Below, piece by piece: positions 7,031-13,409 of a DNA stretch of 13,409 nt. A model generated the notes under the pieces. The model had not been told where the DNA came from, searched no databases, and saw only the letters and a program-made list of their open reading frames with translations. Source of the DNA: Lutibacter sp. Lineage in GTDB: Bacteria; Bacteroidota; Bacteroidia; Flavobacteriales; Flavobacteriaceae. The stretch's first letter is position 1, and each line of letters begins with the position of its first letter. The stretch lies in the NCBI GenBank assembly GCA_030599055.1, contig JAUVOS010000046.1, positions 1 to 13,409 on the forward strand, written 5' to 3'. The position numbers and the translations under genes are program-made.

Positions 7031-8104
7031 TTGAATATCTATTGGTATAAAACAGTACGATTCTATGTTAAATTAGGGCTACGCTCCTACTTTAAGAATA
7101 CGAAGGCTTATGGTATTGAAAACATTCCAAAAAACAAACCCATACTTTTTGTAAGTAATCATCGAAATGGATTAATAGATCCTATTATGATTGCCACAAC
7201 CAGTTCTAGAATTCATCTTTTTTTAACACGCGCTAGTGCTTTTAAAAATCCGATTGCAAATAGCTTGTTGCGGAGTATTAACATGATTCCAATTTATCGT
7301 ATAAGAGATGGTGTTGATAGCATCCAAAGAAATCAAGAAATATTTGAAGCATGTTATAACGAATTTAAAAAAAATGGTAGTGTGTTGATGTTTCCTGAAG
7401 GTAATCACGGTTTGCTTAGAAGACTAAGACCCCTAAGTAAAGGTTTTACTAGAATCGCATTTGGTTATATAGACAAATATTCCAAAAAAAACCTGATAAT
7501 CATACCTGTAGGTTTGAATTATTCGAATATGCAAGAGAAAGCCAGCTCTATTTCTGTTTACTATGGCAAACCCATTTTAGTTAATGATTTCTACGACCCT
7601 GAAAATGAAAATGATGCTATAGAGCTATTAAAAGAAAAAGTAAGTGATACACTAAAAGAATTATCTACACATATTGATGATGTTGAGAATCATGTTAAAA
7701 TAGAACGCGTTTTAATTCACAAAGATATCGACTTTTTAAACCCTGTTAAAACAAATAAAATAATAGCTGAAACTTCTGATTGGGATATTCCAATAGCTAT
7801 ACAAAAACCAAAAAAAACCTTTTACCAGACTATAATTCAAATTTTATTTAGAACAAACACAGTAATTCCCATCTTGATTTGGAACAGTTTAAAACACAAG
7901 TCAAATGATATCGTGCTTATCCCCACTTTTAGATATGGTTTAAGTATTGGATTAATACCCCTTTTTTATTTTTTACAAAGCTTGGTTGTCTCCTATTTCA
8001 GCAATCCTTATTGGGGTTTTGTTTACTTTATCAGTAGCATTTTGTTACTAATGCTCTATAAAAATAGTGTTCAAACAGATAGTTTTACTACAAATCCCTC
8101 GTGA
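7031..8104 (+). CDS. PlsC-like lysophospholipid / glycerol-phosphate acyltransferase
   Basis: Probable membrane-bound acyltransferase of phospholipid synthesis, moving a fatty acyl group onto glycerol-3-phosphate or 1-acylglycerol-3-phosphate. The acceptor cannot be decided from sequence. Of 357 residues, about 36-215 form the PlsC domain: block I NHRNGLID (His44, Asp50, spaced by five residues, not the usual four), block II IPIYR (Arg90), block III FPEGNHG (121-127) and block IV IIPVGLNY. Two hydrophobic segments near 304-323 and 327-343 probably anchor the C-terminus. The start is TTG at 7031: an in-frame TAA lies at 7016-7018, there is no ATG between, and the next methionine is residue 53, beyond the catalytic His and Asp. 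The five-residue spacing also occurs, as I recall, in other Bacteroidota and Gpt2-like acyltransferases. The gene lies 145 bases after gyrB, and its last 34 bases overlap the convergent DUF2797 gene. Confidence 0.88.
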   Translation: MNIYWYKTVRFYVKLGLRSYFKNTKAYGIENIPKNKPILFVSNHRNGLIDPIMIATTSSRIHLFLTRASAFKNPIANSLLRSINMIPIYRIRDGVDSIQRNQEIFEACYNEFKKNGSVLMFPEGNHGLLRRLRPLSKGFTRIAFGYIDKYSKKNLIIIPVGLNYSNMQEKASSISVYYGKPILVNDFYDPENENDAIELLKEKVSDTLKELSTHIDDVENHVKIERVLIHKDIDFLNPVKTNKIIAETSDWDIPIAIQKPKKTFYQTIIQILFRTNTVIPILIWNSLKHKSNDIVLIPTFRYGLSIGLIPLFYFLQSLVVSYFSNPYWGFVYFISSILLLMLYKNSVQTDSFTTNPS

Positions 8105-8862
8105 TTTCGAACATTGAATACAGTTTCGTTTTCGAATAGTAAATATTGTCCTTTTATGCCTATCAATTTCCCTTTAAAATTGGGGATTTTTTCCAAATTT
8201 AAACTCTTAATTTTTGTAGGATAATGTTGAACAGGAAAATGCATTGCCGTTTCCTTTTTATTTTCCAAAAAATAATCTTGAACTTCACTTGGTAAATTTA
8301 CTTTAAGTTTTTCTCGCCATTTAACCAAGTCTGCATCATCAATATTATTCGTAAGCATTTTACGCCAATTCGTTTTGTCATTTACATACTCTTTAAGAGC
8401 TACCTCGGCAATACCTGCCAAATATCGATTGGGAACTTCAAGAATCTCAAGAGCTTCATGCGCCCCTTGGTCTATCCAACGGGTTGGTATCTGACTTTTT
8501 CGAGTTACTCCTACTTTTACGTTGCTCGAATTTGCCAAATAAACAATATGCGGTTTTAATTGCAGTTTTTTTTCAAACTCTAAATCTCTATCTTCAATAC
8601 CTAAATGTGCTTTACTCAATTCGGGTCTTATTATCCAATCTGCAGTTTGTGGGAGTTTGTAAAAACAATCGTAACAATAACCTTGGCGATAGCATTTTTT
8701 ATCCTTTCCACATCCCATGCATTGATAGTGTTCAAAATTTATTTCAATTTCTTTACCTATTAATTGATTGACATTGATTACATCCAAACCCATATCTAAA
8801 TAATACTGAATGGGATTGGTGTTTTCAGTTTGCATTTTTTGGAGTACGGATGTGTAGGTCAT
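8071..8862 (-). CDS. DUF2797 family protein (zinc-ribbon plus conserved VKVGVTR...TRWIDQGA core)
   Basis: Member of the uncharacterised DUF2797 family, recognised from the sequence of its core; the function is unknown. The 263-residue protein has a cysteine cluster at 48, 51, 57, 63 and 66 (CMGC, then C, then CYDC), likely to bind zinc. A conserved core follows at about 105-135: HIVYLANSS, VKVGVTRKSQ and TRWIDQGA. In other members, cysteines follow the first cluster (around the PEL...H motif); here those positions read ADWIIRPELSKAH, so that second set is missing, which I believe is usual in flavobacteria. The spacing of YL...VKVGVT...R resembles GIY-YIG/T5orf172 proteins; this is inference only. 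No signal peptide or membrane segment is visible, so it should be cytoplasmic. The ATG at 8860-8862 gives MTYTSVLQKMQTE, which fits the family start. Its 3' end overlaps the acyltransferase gene by 34 bases. Confidence 0.88.
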   Translation of the reverse strand: MTYTSVLQKMQTENTNPIQYYLDMGLDVINVNQLIGKEIEINFEHYQCMGCGKDKKCYRQGYCYDCFYKLPQTADWIIRPELSKAHLGIEDRDLEFEKKLQLKPHIVYLANSSNVKVGVTRKSQIPTRWIDQGAHEALEILEVPNRYLAGIAEVALKEYVNDKTNWRKMLTNNIDDADLVKWREKLKVNLPSEVQDYFLENKKETAMHFPVQHYPTKIKSLNLEKIPNFKGKLIGIKGQYLLFENETVFNVRNHEGFVVKLSV

Positions 8863-8911
8863 GGGTCTGTTTTATACGAAGCAAATTACGAATAAAAATT
8901 AGATGCATTAA

Positions 8912-8980
8912 TGTCCAAAGTTACAAACTTCGGACAGCAAAGTCCGTAAACTTTGTCAAAGTTTGAAACTTTGACAAAGT
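8912..8980. repeat. Cluster of overlapping palindromes built from alternating AAAGT / AAACT units
   Basis: Seven AAAGT or AAACT units alternate, starting at 8917, 8925, 8939, 8948, 8958, 8966 and 8976. They make three hairpins. The first runs 8912-8936 (TGTCC and GGACA ends, AAGTT/AACTT inside, one mismatch). The second is CGGAC (8931-8935) with GTCCG (8942-8946). The third is perfect: ACTTTGTCAAAGTTT (8950-8964) and AAACTTTGACAAAGT (8966-8980) around a single G. The cluster lies between the hppA terminator and the start of the DUF2797 gene. It may be a copy of an interspersed intergenic repeat or a regulatory site. Confidence 0.75.
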
Positions 8981-8993
8981 AGGTAGAAAGAAA

Positions 8994-9023
8994 AAAAAGC
9001 GCCTTTAAAAAAAGGCGCTTTTT
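8994..9023 (-). terminator. Rho-independent terminator of hppA
   Basis: A 13-base perfect stem, AAAAAGCGCCTTT (8994-9006) with AAAGGCGCTTTTT (9011-9023), closes a four-base AAAA loop. In the leftward direction the stem is followed by a T-rich run (complement of 8984-8993). It starts 24 bases after the hppA stop codon. This is a strong, textbook terminator. Confidence 0.92.
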
Positions 9024-9047
9024 ATAAAAAATTATCAAGCTGTTAAA

Positions 9048-11462
9048 CTATTTTTTCTTAGCTCTATGTTCGTCCAAATATTTTTTGGCTGCATCACCTG
9101 TAAGTTTTTCAACTTTCACTTCTTCGTTACCCTTTTCGTCTAGAATAGTTGTCTCTATTGTCACCGTAGTATCATCTTCTATAATTTCTACTTTGACTTC
9201 TTTTTGGATTATTTTTGTATTGGCATCTGCATTTAATTGTTCTTCAATAACTATTTCTTTAAGTGTATTTGAATCGTTTGAAGTTGCTGTAACAGAACTT
9301 ATTGCAATACTTGGTGCAATCACAAGGGCTACTACCGACATTAATTTTATCAAAATATTTAAAGAAGGGCCAGAAGTATCTTTAAACGGATCACCAACTG
9401 TATCTCCTACAACGGCTGCTTTGTGAATATCTGAACCTTTTCCATAATCCTTACCATCGACGGTTACACCATCTTCAACCATTTTCTTAGCATTATCCCA
9501 CGCCCCACCGGCATTCGATTGGAATATCGCCATTAAAACACCTGTTACAGTAACACCTGCTAGAAGTCCTCCAAGCATTTCTGGACCACCGACAAAACCT
9601 ATTAAAACAGGAGTTAAGATTGCTAAAACACCCGGTAAAACCATTTGCTTAATAGAAGCATCTGTTGAAATAGCTACACATTTTTGATACTCAGCTTTTC
9701 CATCTGCTTTATCAAAAATTGCTCTATCTTCAGGAGTTGCTTTAGTCATATCAGAATCATATTTTCTCATAATTCCTAAAGCAGCTGTTAGCTCAGGGAT
9801 ATCTTTAAATTGACGACGTACTTCTTGAATCATCGCCATGGCTGCTTTTCCTACTGCTTTCATAGAAAGTGCAGAAAACACGAATGGCAACATACCTCCG
9901 ATAAATAATCCTGCCATTACATTTGATTTCGAAATATCAATCGAACTAATACCTGCTTGTAACATAAAAGCTGAAAATAATGCCAGTGCTGTTAAAGCTG
10001 CCGAAGCGATGGCAAAACCTTTACCAATTGCTGCTGTTGTATTTCCTACGGCATCTAATTTATCGGTACGTTTTCTTACTTCTTTTGGTAATTCTGCCAT
10101 TTCAGCAATGCCACCTGCATTATCAGAAATTGGTCCGTAAGCATCTACTGCTAATTGAATACCTGTATTGGCTAGCATTCCTACTGCTGCGATAGCAATA
10201 CCGTATAATCCGGCAAAATGGAATGATAAAATTATAGCGGTTGCAATTAATAAAATTGGAATAGCAGTACTAATCATCCCCACACTTAAACCCGCAATTA
10301 TATTTGTTGCGGCTCCGGTGGCTGATTGATTTACGATACTCATTACTGGTTTTGAGCCTGTACCTGTATAATATTCTGTAATTTTTCCTACACCTAAACC
10401 GGCTAAAAGACCTACAATTGTTGCAATAAAGACACCCATTGAGGTAAATTCTTTACCATTTAATGTCCATGCCTCAGGTAAAAATTGTTGTATTATAAAA
10501 TAGGAAGCAACAACCATGATTCCTGCTGATAAAAATTCTCCAACATTTAAAGCTCTTTGCGGATTTCCTCCATCTTTTACTTTTACAAAGAAAGTACCGA
10601 TAATTGACACTACAATTCCTACTGCGGCTAAAGCCAACGGAAGCATCACAGCTCCTAATTGATTCCCTGAAAAAGCGTCTAAACTAAAGTAAGCTGCTCC
10701 TAAAACCATAGAGGCAATAATTGAACCTACGAATGATTCGAATAAATCAGCTCCCATACCGGCTACATCTCCTACGTTATCTCCCACATTGTCAGCAATA
10801 GTTGCCGGATTTAAAGGGTGATCTTCAGGAATACCTGCTTCCACTTTTCCAACTAAATCGGCTCCTACATCAGCGGCTTTGGTATAAATACCACCACCCA
10901 CACGAGCAAATAAAGCAATAGAGGAAGCTCCTAATGAAAATCCTGAAAGAATATTCAAAACTTTAGTCAATCCATCAGCATTACTTACATCGTAAAAATC
11001 ACTATAAACTAAAAACAAAACACTGAGACCGAATACCCCTAAAGATACGACTCCTAATCCCATAACAGCACCGCCCGAGAAGGCGACTTCTAATGCTTTG
11101 TTTAAGGATGTTCTCGCTGCATTGGTCGTACGCACATTTGCTTTGGTAGCGACACGCATACCTATAAAACCCGCAAGGGCAGACAGCAAAGCACCAACGA
11201 CAAAAGATACTGCCACTAGCCAAGATGAATTCGCTTCACTATTTCCTTTAAAAATTAATAGTGCTGCAACAGCTACTACAAATATTGCTAAAACCTTGTA
11301 CTCTGCCTTTAGAAACGCCATGGCTCCTTCAGCAATATTTTTTGCAATAATGCTCATTTTTTCGTTCCCTTCTTCTTGTTTAGAAACCCATGAAGATTTT
11401 ATAAACATAAAAATAAAACCTACTATTGCAAAAATTGGTAAGATGTATAGGATGTTTTCCAT
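9048..11462 (-). CDS. hppA: Membrane-bound pyrophosphatase, K+-dependent, Na+/H+-pumping type
   Basis: Integral membrane pump that uses pyrophosphate hydrolysis to move Na+ or H+ out of the cytoplasm. The 804-residue protein has the many membrane helices of the family and all its hallmarks. These are EGAMAFLKAEYK (45-56), DVGADLVGKVE (198-208), DNVGDNVGD (224-232), GADLFESF with Glu242, and GDTVGDPFKDTSGPSLN (686-702); the first two loops and the last bind Mg-pyrophosphate. GNTTAAIGKG (473-482) has Ala477 and Gly480 at the positions that mark K+-dependent members; the K+-independent type has Lys at the first. The transported ion cannot be settled from sequence. After the last helix, about 75 charged residues (730-804) extend beyond the core, with EVKVE at 755-759 and 781-785. 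The ATG at 11460-11462 starts MENILYILPI. A good promoter lies upstream and a strong terminator downstream, so the gene is probably monocistronic. It is divergent from mdh. Confidence 0.96.
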   Translation of the reverse strand: MENILYILPIFAIVGFIFMFIKSSWVSKQEEGNEKMSIIAKNIAEGAMAFLKAEYKVLAIFVVAVAALLIFKGNSEANSSWLVAVSFVVGALLSALAGFIGMRVATKANVRTTNAARTSLNKALEVAFSGGAVMGLGVVSLGVFGLSVLFLVYSDFYDVSNADGLTKVLNILSGFSLGASSIALFARVGGGIYTKAADVGADLVGKVEAGIPEDHPLNPATIADNVGDNVGDVAGMGADLFESFVGSIIASMVLGAAYFSLDAFSGNQLGAVMLPLALAAVGIVVSIIGTFFVKVKDGGNPQRALNVGEFLSAGIMVVASYFIIQQFLPEAWTLNGKEFTSMGVFIATIVGLLAGLGVGKITEYYTGTGSKPVMSIVNQSATGAATNIIAGLSVGMISTAIPILLIATAIILSFHFAGLYGIAIAAVGMLANTGIQLAVDAYGPISDNAGGIAEMAELPKEVRKRTDKLDAVGNTTAAIGKGFAIASAALTALALFSAFMLQAGISSIDISKSNVMAGLFIGGMLPFVFSALSMKAVGKAAMAMIQEVRRQFKDIPELTAALGIMRKYDSDMTKATPEDRAIFDKADGKAEYQKCVAISTDASIKQMVLPGVLAILTPVLIGFVGGPEMLGGLLAGVTVTGVLMAIFQSNAGGAWDNAKKMVEDGVTVDGKDYGKGSDIHKAAVVGDTVGDPFKDTSGPSLNILIKLMSVVALVIAPSIAISSVTATSNDSNTLKEIVIEEQLNADANTKIIQKEVKVEIIEDDTTVTIETTILDEKGNEEVKVEKLTGDAAKKYLDEHRAKKK

Positions 11463-11514
11463 AATTTTGATTGAAGTTAAGTAATGTATTAAATAATTGG
11501 TTTGAAATCGACGT

Positions 11515-11544
11515 CAAAATTAGTGAAATTCTGATAGATAGCAA
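11515..11544 (-). promoter_or_regulatory. Predicted promoter of hppA
   Basis: On the - strand, TTG (11544-11542) and TAATTTTG (11522-11515) are separated by exactly 19 bases, the preferred Bacteroidota spacing. Transcription would begin near 11509, giving a leader of about 47 bases. A second -7-like TATATTTG (11562-11555) lies further upstream but has no matching TTG. Confidence 0.65.
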
Positions 11545-11616
11545 GGTTAAATACCAAATATAAGATTTAAAAAAATCACTTAACTCATTGTTCGTTTAAA
11601 AAATTACAAAATTCAA

Positions 11617-11647
11617 TTTGAGTATCTTATTAAAGTGTTTATATTTG
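11617..11647 (+). promoter_or_regulatory. Predicted promoter of mdh
   Basis: TTTG (11617-11620) and TATATTTG (11640-11647) are separated by exactly 19 bases, a full match to the Bacteroidota consensus TTTG-N19-TAnnTTTG. Transcription would start near 11652-11654, leaving an unusually long leader of about 120 bases before the mdh ATG at 11772. This promoter and that of hppA account for most of the 309-base spacer between 11463 and 11771. Confidence 0.7.
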
Positions 11648-11685
11648 TGAACAATAAAATAATTATTTTTAACTTAAATACGAAT

Positions 11686-11712
11686 ATGAAAAGAGCTTAT
11701 GGTTTGCTTTAA
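11686..11712 (+). other. Possible short upstream ORF (MKRAYGLL) in the mdh leader
   Basis: An ATG at 11686 opens an eight-codon frame, MKRAYGLL, ending with TAA at 11710-11712, inside the predicted mdh leader. It has an A/T-rich upstream region like the real starts in this window. No attenuator-like hairpin is obvious after it. A frame this short arises easily by chance, so this is a weak candidate. Confidence 0.15.
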
Positions 11713-11771
11713 ATTTTAAAAGACAGCATGAATTCAATTTCATAGGCGTATTGATAACCAAAAACAAACAT

Positions 11772-12707
11772 ATGAAAGTTTCCGTAATAGGTGCAGGTAG
11801 TGTTGGAGCAACTTGTGCAAATGTCATTGCCAAAAAAGATATTGCACACAATGTGGTATTATTAGATATTAAAGAGAATTACGCTGAAGGAAAAGCGCTG
11901 GATATTTGGGAATCATCCGCAGTAAATTACTATGATACACGCGTAACCGGCGTGACAAATGATTATACAAAAACAGCAAATTCTAATGTTGTGGTTATTA
12001 CATCTGGACTACCACGTCATCCGGGAATGACACGTGCCGATTTAATTAGTACGAATGCTCGGATTGTTAAAAGTGTAACAGAATCGGTAATAGAGCATTC
12101 TCCTGATGCTATAATTATTGTTGTTTCGAATCCATTAGATGTAATGACATATACCGCCTATTTAACTGCAAAAAAACCATCCACAAAAGTCTTCGGAATG
12201 GCAGGTGTACTAGACACAGCCCGTTTTCGTGCTTTTATTGCAACAGAACTTGATTGCTCACCCAAAGATATTCAAGCAATTCTACTAGGAGGTCATGGAG
12301 ACCAAATGGTACCACTACCTAGATATACCACTGTAGCTGGAATCCCTTTAACGGAGTTAATGGATAAAGAGAAAATATGCGAACTCGTAGAACGCACTAA
12401 AAAAGGTGGTGGTGAGATTGTTAATTTATTAGGAACATCAGGTTGGTATGCTCCCGGTTCATCAGCAGCTCAAATGGTAGAAGCCATTCTAAAGCATCAA
12501 AGACGAATTTTTTCTGTTTGCACCATGTTAGATGGTGAGTATGGCATGAATAATATTGCTTTGGGTGTACCGGTTAAACTTGGACAAAATGGAATTGAAG
12601 AAATCATTGAACTAGATTTGAATGAAGATGAAATGATATTATTAAAAGAATCTGCTGACTATGTAAGGTCGGTTATGGATGAATTAGATAAGATGAAATT
12701 ATTTTAA
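11772..12707 (+). CDS. mdh: Malate dehydrogenase (NAD-dependent, LDH-like type)
   Basis: Interconverts malate and oxaloacetate with NAD(H) (EC 1.1.1.37), a TCA-cycle step in the cytoplasm. The 311-residue protein starts MKVSVIGAGSVG, with the Rossmann glycine motif at 7-12 and Asp32 for the NAD ribose. The active-site loop GLPRHPGMTR (79-88) has Arg82, which marks malate over lactate specificity, and Arg88. Asp148/Arg151 (DTAR) and His175 (GGHGD) complete the catalytic set. The length matches the LDH-like malate dehydrogenases of Bacteroidota and Chlorobi. The start is the ATG at 11772. The frame can be opened seven codons earlier at a TTG (11751), but the family begins at MKV, so the upstream start is unlikely. 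The gene has a strong predicted promoter with a leader of about 120 bases, and a bidirectional terminator lies downstream, so it is probably transcribed alone. Confidence 0.97.
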   Translation: MKVSVIGAGSVGATCANVIAKKDIAHNVVLLDIKENYAEGKALDIWESSAVNYYDTRVTGVTNDYTKTANSNVVVITSGLPRHPGMTRADLISTNARIVKSVTESVIEHSPDAIIIVVSNPLDVMTYTAYLTAKKPSTKVFGMAGVLDTARFRAFIATELDCSPKDIQAILLGGHGDQMVPLPRYTTVAGIPLTELMDKEKICELVERTKKGGGEIVNLLGTSGWYAPGSSAAQMVEAILKHQRRIFSVCTMLDGEYGMNNIALGVPVKLGQNGIEEIIELDLNEDEMILLKESADYVRSVMDELDKMKLF

Positions 12708-12730
12708 TTGTTTGGTGAAAAGAATATAAG

Positions 12731-12753
12731 ATTACTAAGAATTTTTTAGTAAT
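12731..12753 (+). repeat. Hairpin following mdh
   Basis: ATTACTAA (12731-12738) pairs with TTAGTAAT (12746-12753) around a seven-base loop, 23 bases after the mdh stop. It directly precedes the main terminator hairpin by one base. The stem is A/T-rich with no T-run of its own, so it is more likely to stabilise the mdh 3' end than to terminate alone. Confidence 0.45.
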
Positions 12754-12754
12754 T

Positions 12755-12791
12755 AAAAAGAGGCTATCTTTTTTGGACAGCCTCTTTTTTT
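12755..12791. terminator. Bidirectional rho-independent terminator between mdh and the beta-helix gene
   Basis: AAAAAGAGGCT (12755-12765) pairs with AGCCTCTTTTT (12779-12789); inside, after one A-C mismatch, TC pairs with GA around a T-rich loop. Rightward, the stem runs into a T-tract (12785-12791); leftward, the A-run of the other arm gives the T-tract. It serves both convergent genes: mdh ending at 12707 and the gene ending at 12808. Confidence 0.9.
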
Positions 12792-12807
12792 ATTTATATG
12801 TTTCGTA

Positions 12808-13409
12808 TTATGGTTTTTGAGCTCCAACATCTTCGCTAGCTCCAAAGAGTTTTAAAGATTCCTTCCAAGGATACTTATTCATAAACATTGATACTTTGGA
12901 GGTCATGGTTCCTTGTTGGTTCATACCCAAAACTCTTGCCCATTGGTTTTGGGACGAATTAGGGTCATAATTAGTTGTCTCGCTATATCTAGCAGCAAAA
13001 AAACCTTTTAAATAAGCTTCATTGACAACCAATGGTGGTGCTTCATTTTTATTATTGTTAACCGATGCAAACTCAAGGTCTTCAAACTGATCCACAGTAA
13101 GGTCTAACTTTACATTACTTTCGGGGTAGTATCTTAAATCTCCCGTTTTATTACCGAAAAAGATGTTATTATCAATTTTTACATACTCATCTTTGCAAAA
13201 TCTTGAATTATCAATGCCGCCCATAATATTTGCTCCGATAATATTATCATGTATGTTATATTCTAATTTGGTCATAATGCGAATACCATAACCCATATCA
13301 CCAAAATCTTTAAGACGACTCCATGTAAAGAGAACTGTATTATTTGCAACTTCAACTTCCCCACAAGACACCATATTTCTCCTTTCTTTACTACCTGCAC
13401 AAGTACCGA
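12808..13409 (-). CDS. Right-handed beta-helix-type protein, 3' part only (N-terminus beyond window)
   Basis: Only the C-terminal 199 codons are present. The frame is open without a stop from 13409 to the TAA at 12808-12810. The methionine at 13374 is internal, since the codons before it (reading GTCAGSKERRN) continue the pattern, so the true start lies to the right of the window. Counting from that methionine, short coils rich in asparagine and beta-branched residues repeat: VANNTVL (9-15), IHDNIIGANI (41-50) and VKIDNNIFFGN (65-75). Such ladders are typical of parallel beta-helix proteins of the pectate-lyase-like superfamily. Residues about 85-188 form a different tail with QFEDLEF, then FFAARYSETTNYDPNSSQNQWARVLG. 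No T9SS sorting domain is seen at the C-terminus. It is probably an exported surface or periplasmic protein, but no signal peptide is visible in this part and the substrate is unknown. Confidence 0.75.
   Translation of the reverse strand, partial: GTCAGSKERRNMVSCGEVEVANNTVLFTWSRLKDFGDMGYGIRIMTKLEYNIHDNIIGANIMGGIDNSRFCKDEYVKIDNNIFFGNKTGDLRYYPESNVKLDLTVDQFEDLEFASVNNNKNEAPPLVVNEAYLKGFFAARYSETTNYDPNSSQNQWARVLGMNQQGTMTSKVSMFMNKYPWKESLKLFGASEDVGAQKP

Noticed and set aside
8912..8980. CRISPR-like array
   Set aside because: The units are only five or six bases, alternate in orientation, are spaced by a few bases and lack unique spacers; no cas genes are present.
9048..11484. Long reading frames on the + strand across hppA (for example near 9085-9426 and 11098-11484)
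   Set aside because: They lie entirely or almost entirely within the strongly conserved hppA coding region and their translations are low-complexity shadows with no recognisable motif.
11751..11771. Upstream TTG start of mdh giving seven extra residues (MITKNKH)
   Set aside because: The family begins at MKVSVIGAG and an ATG is present there at 11772; the extension adds nothing conserved.
13372..13374. ATG at 13372-13374 as the start of the rightmost gene
   Set aside because: The frame stays open to the window edge and the beta-helix-like pattern continues through it, so it is an internal methionine of a truncated gene.
1..13409. A new defence, toxin-antitoxin, prophage or biosynthetic system
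   Set aside because: The genes are mostly housekeeping or single envelope proteins with their own promoters and terminators; no integrase, transposase, phage or nuclease-helicase cluster is seen.

Overview
The window looks like an ordinary chromosomal segment of a member of the Bacteroidota, most likely a flavobacterium (family Flavobacteriaceae). The support is: AT-rich DNA; a secreted protein with a type IX secretion (T9SS) C-terminal sorting domain; TTG/TAnnTTTG-type promoters characteristic of this phylum; A-rich regions in place of Shine-Dalgarno sites; and flavobacterial-looking GyrB, methylmalonyl-CoA mutase, HppA and malate dehydrogenase proteins. I cannot name the genus.

Layout. Positions 1-223 are non-coding and hold a terminator-like hairpin. 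Next comes a T9SS-secreted adhesin-like protein (224-1408, +), facing the large subunit of methylmalonyl-CoA mutase (1425-3485, -) with a gap of only 16 bases. That mutase gene is divergent from a predicted outer-membrane beta-barrel protein (3626-4798, +). Their shared 140-base spacer carries a perfect 15-base inverted repeat, one arm at each promoter. gyrB (4945-6885, +) follows, then a PlsC-type acyltransferase with a TTG start (7031-8104, +). The acyltransferase overlaps tail-to-tail by 34 bases with a DUF2797 zinc-ribbon protein (8071-8862, -). A cluster of palindromes and a strong terminator separate this from hppA, a K+-dependent membrane pyrophosphatase (9048-11462, -). hppA is divergent from malate dehydrogenase (11772-12707, +), and both have recognisable promoters in the 309-base spacer. 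A bidirectional terminator separates mdh from the 3' end of a beta-helix protein gene that runs off the right edge (12808-13409, -).

How the genes work together. They are mostly monocistronic and functionally separate: TCA cycle (mdh), propionate/succinyl-CoA interconversion (scpA), pyrophosphate-driven ion pumping (hppA), DNA supercoiling (gyrB), phospholipid synthesis (acyltransferase), and envelope or secreted proteins. I see no mobile element, CRISPR array, tRNA, rRNA or obvious defence system. I do not see a convincing new multi-gene system. The points worth a second look are regulatory (the shared inverted repeat, the palindrome cluster, the leader of mdh, a leaderless gene) and two proteins (the DUF2797 protein and the charged tail of HppA).
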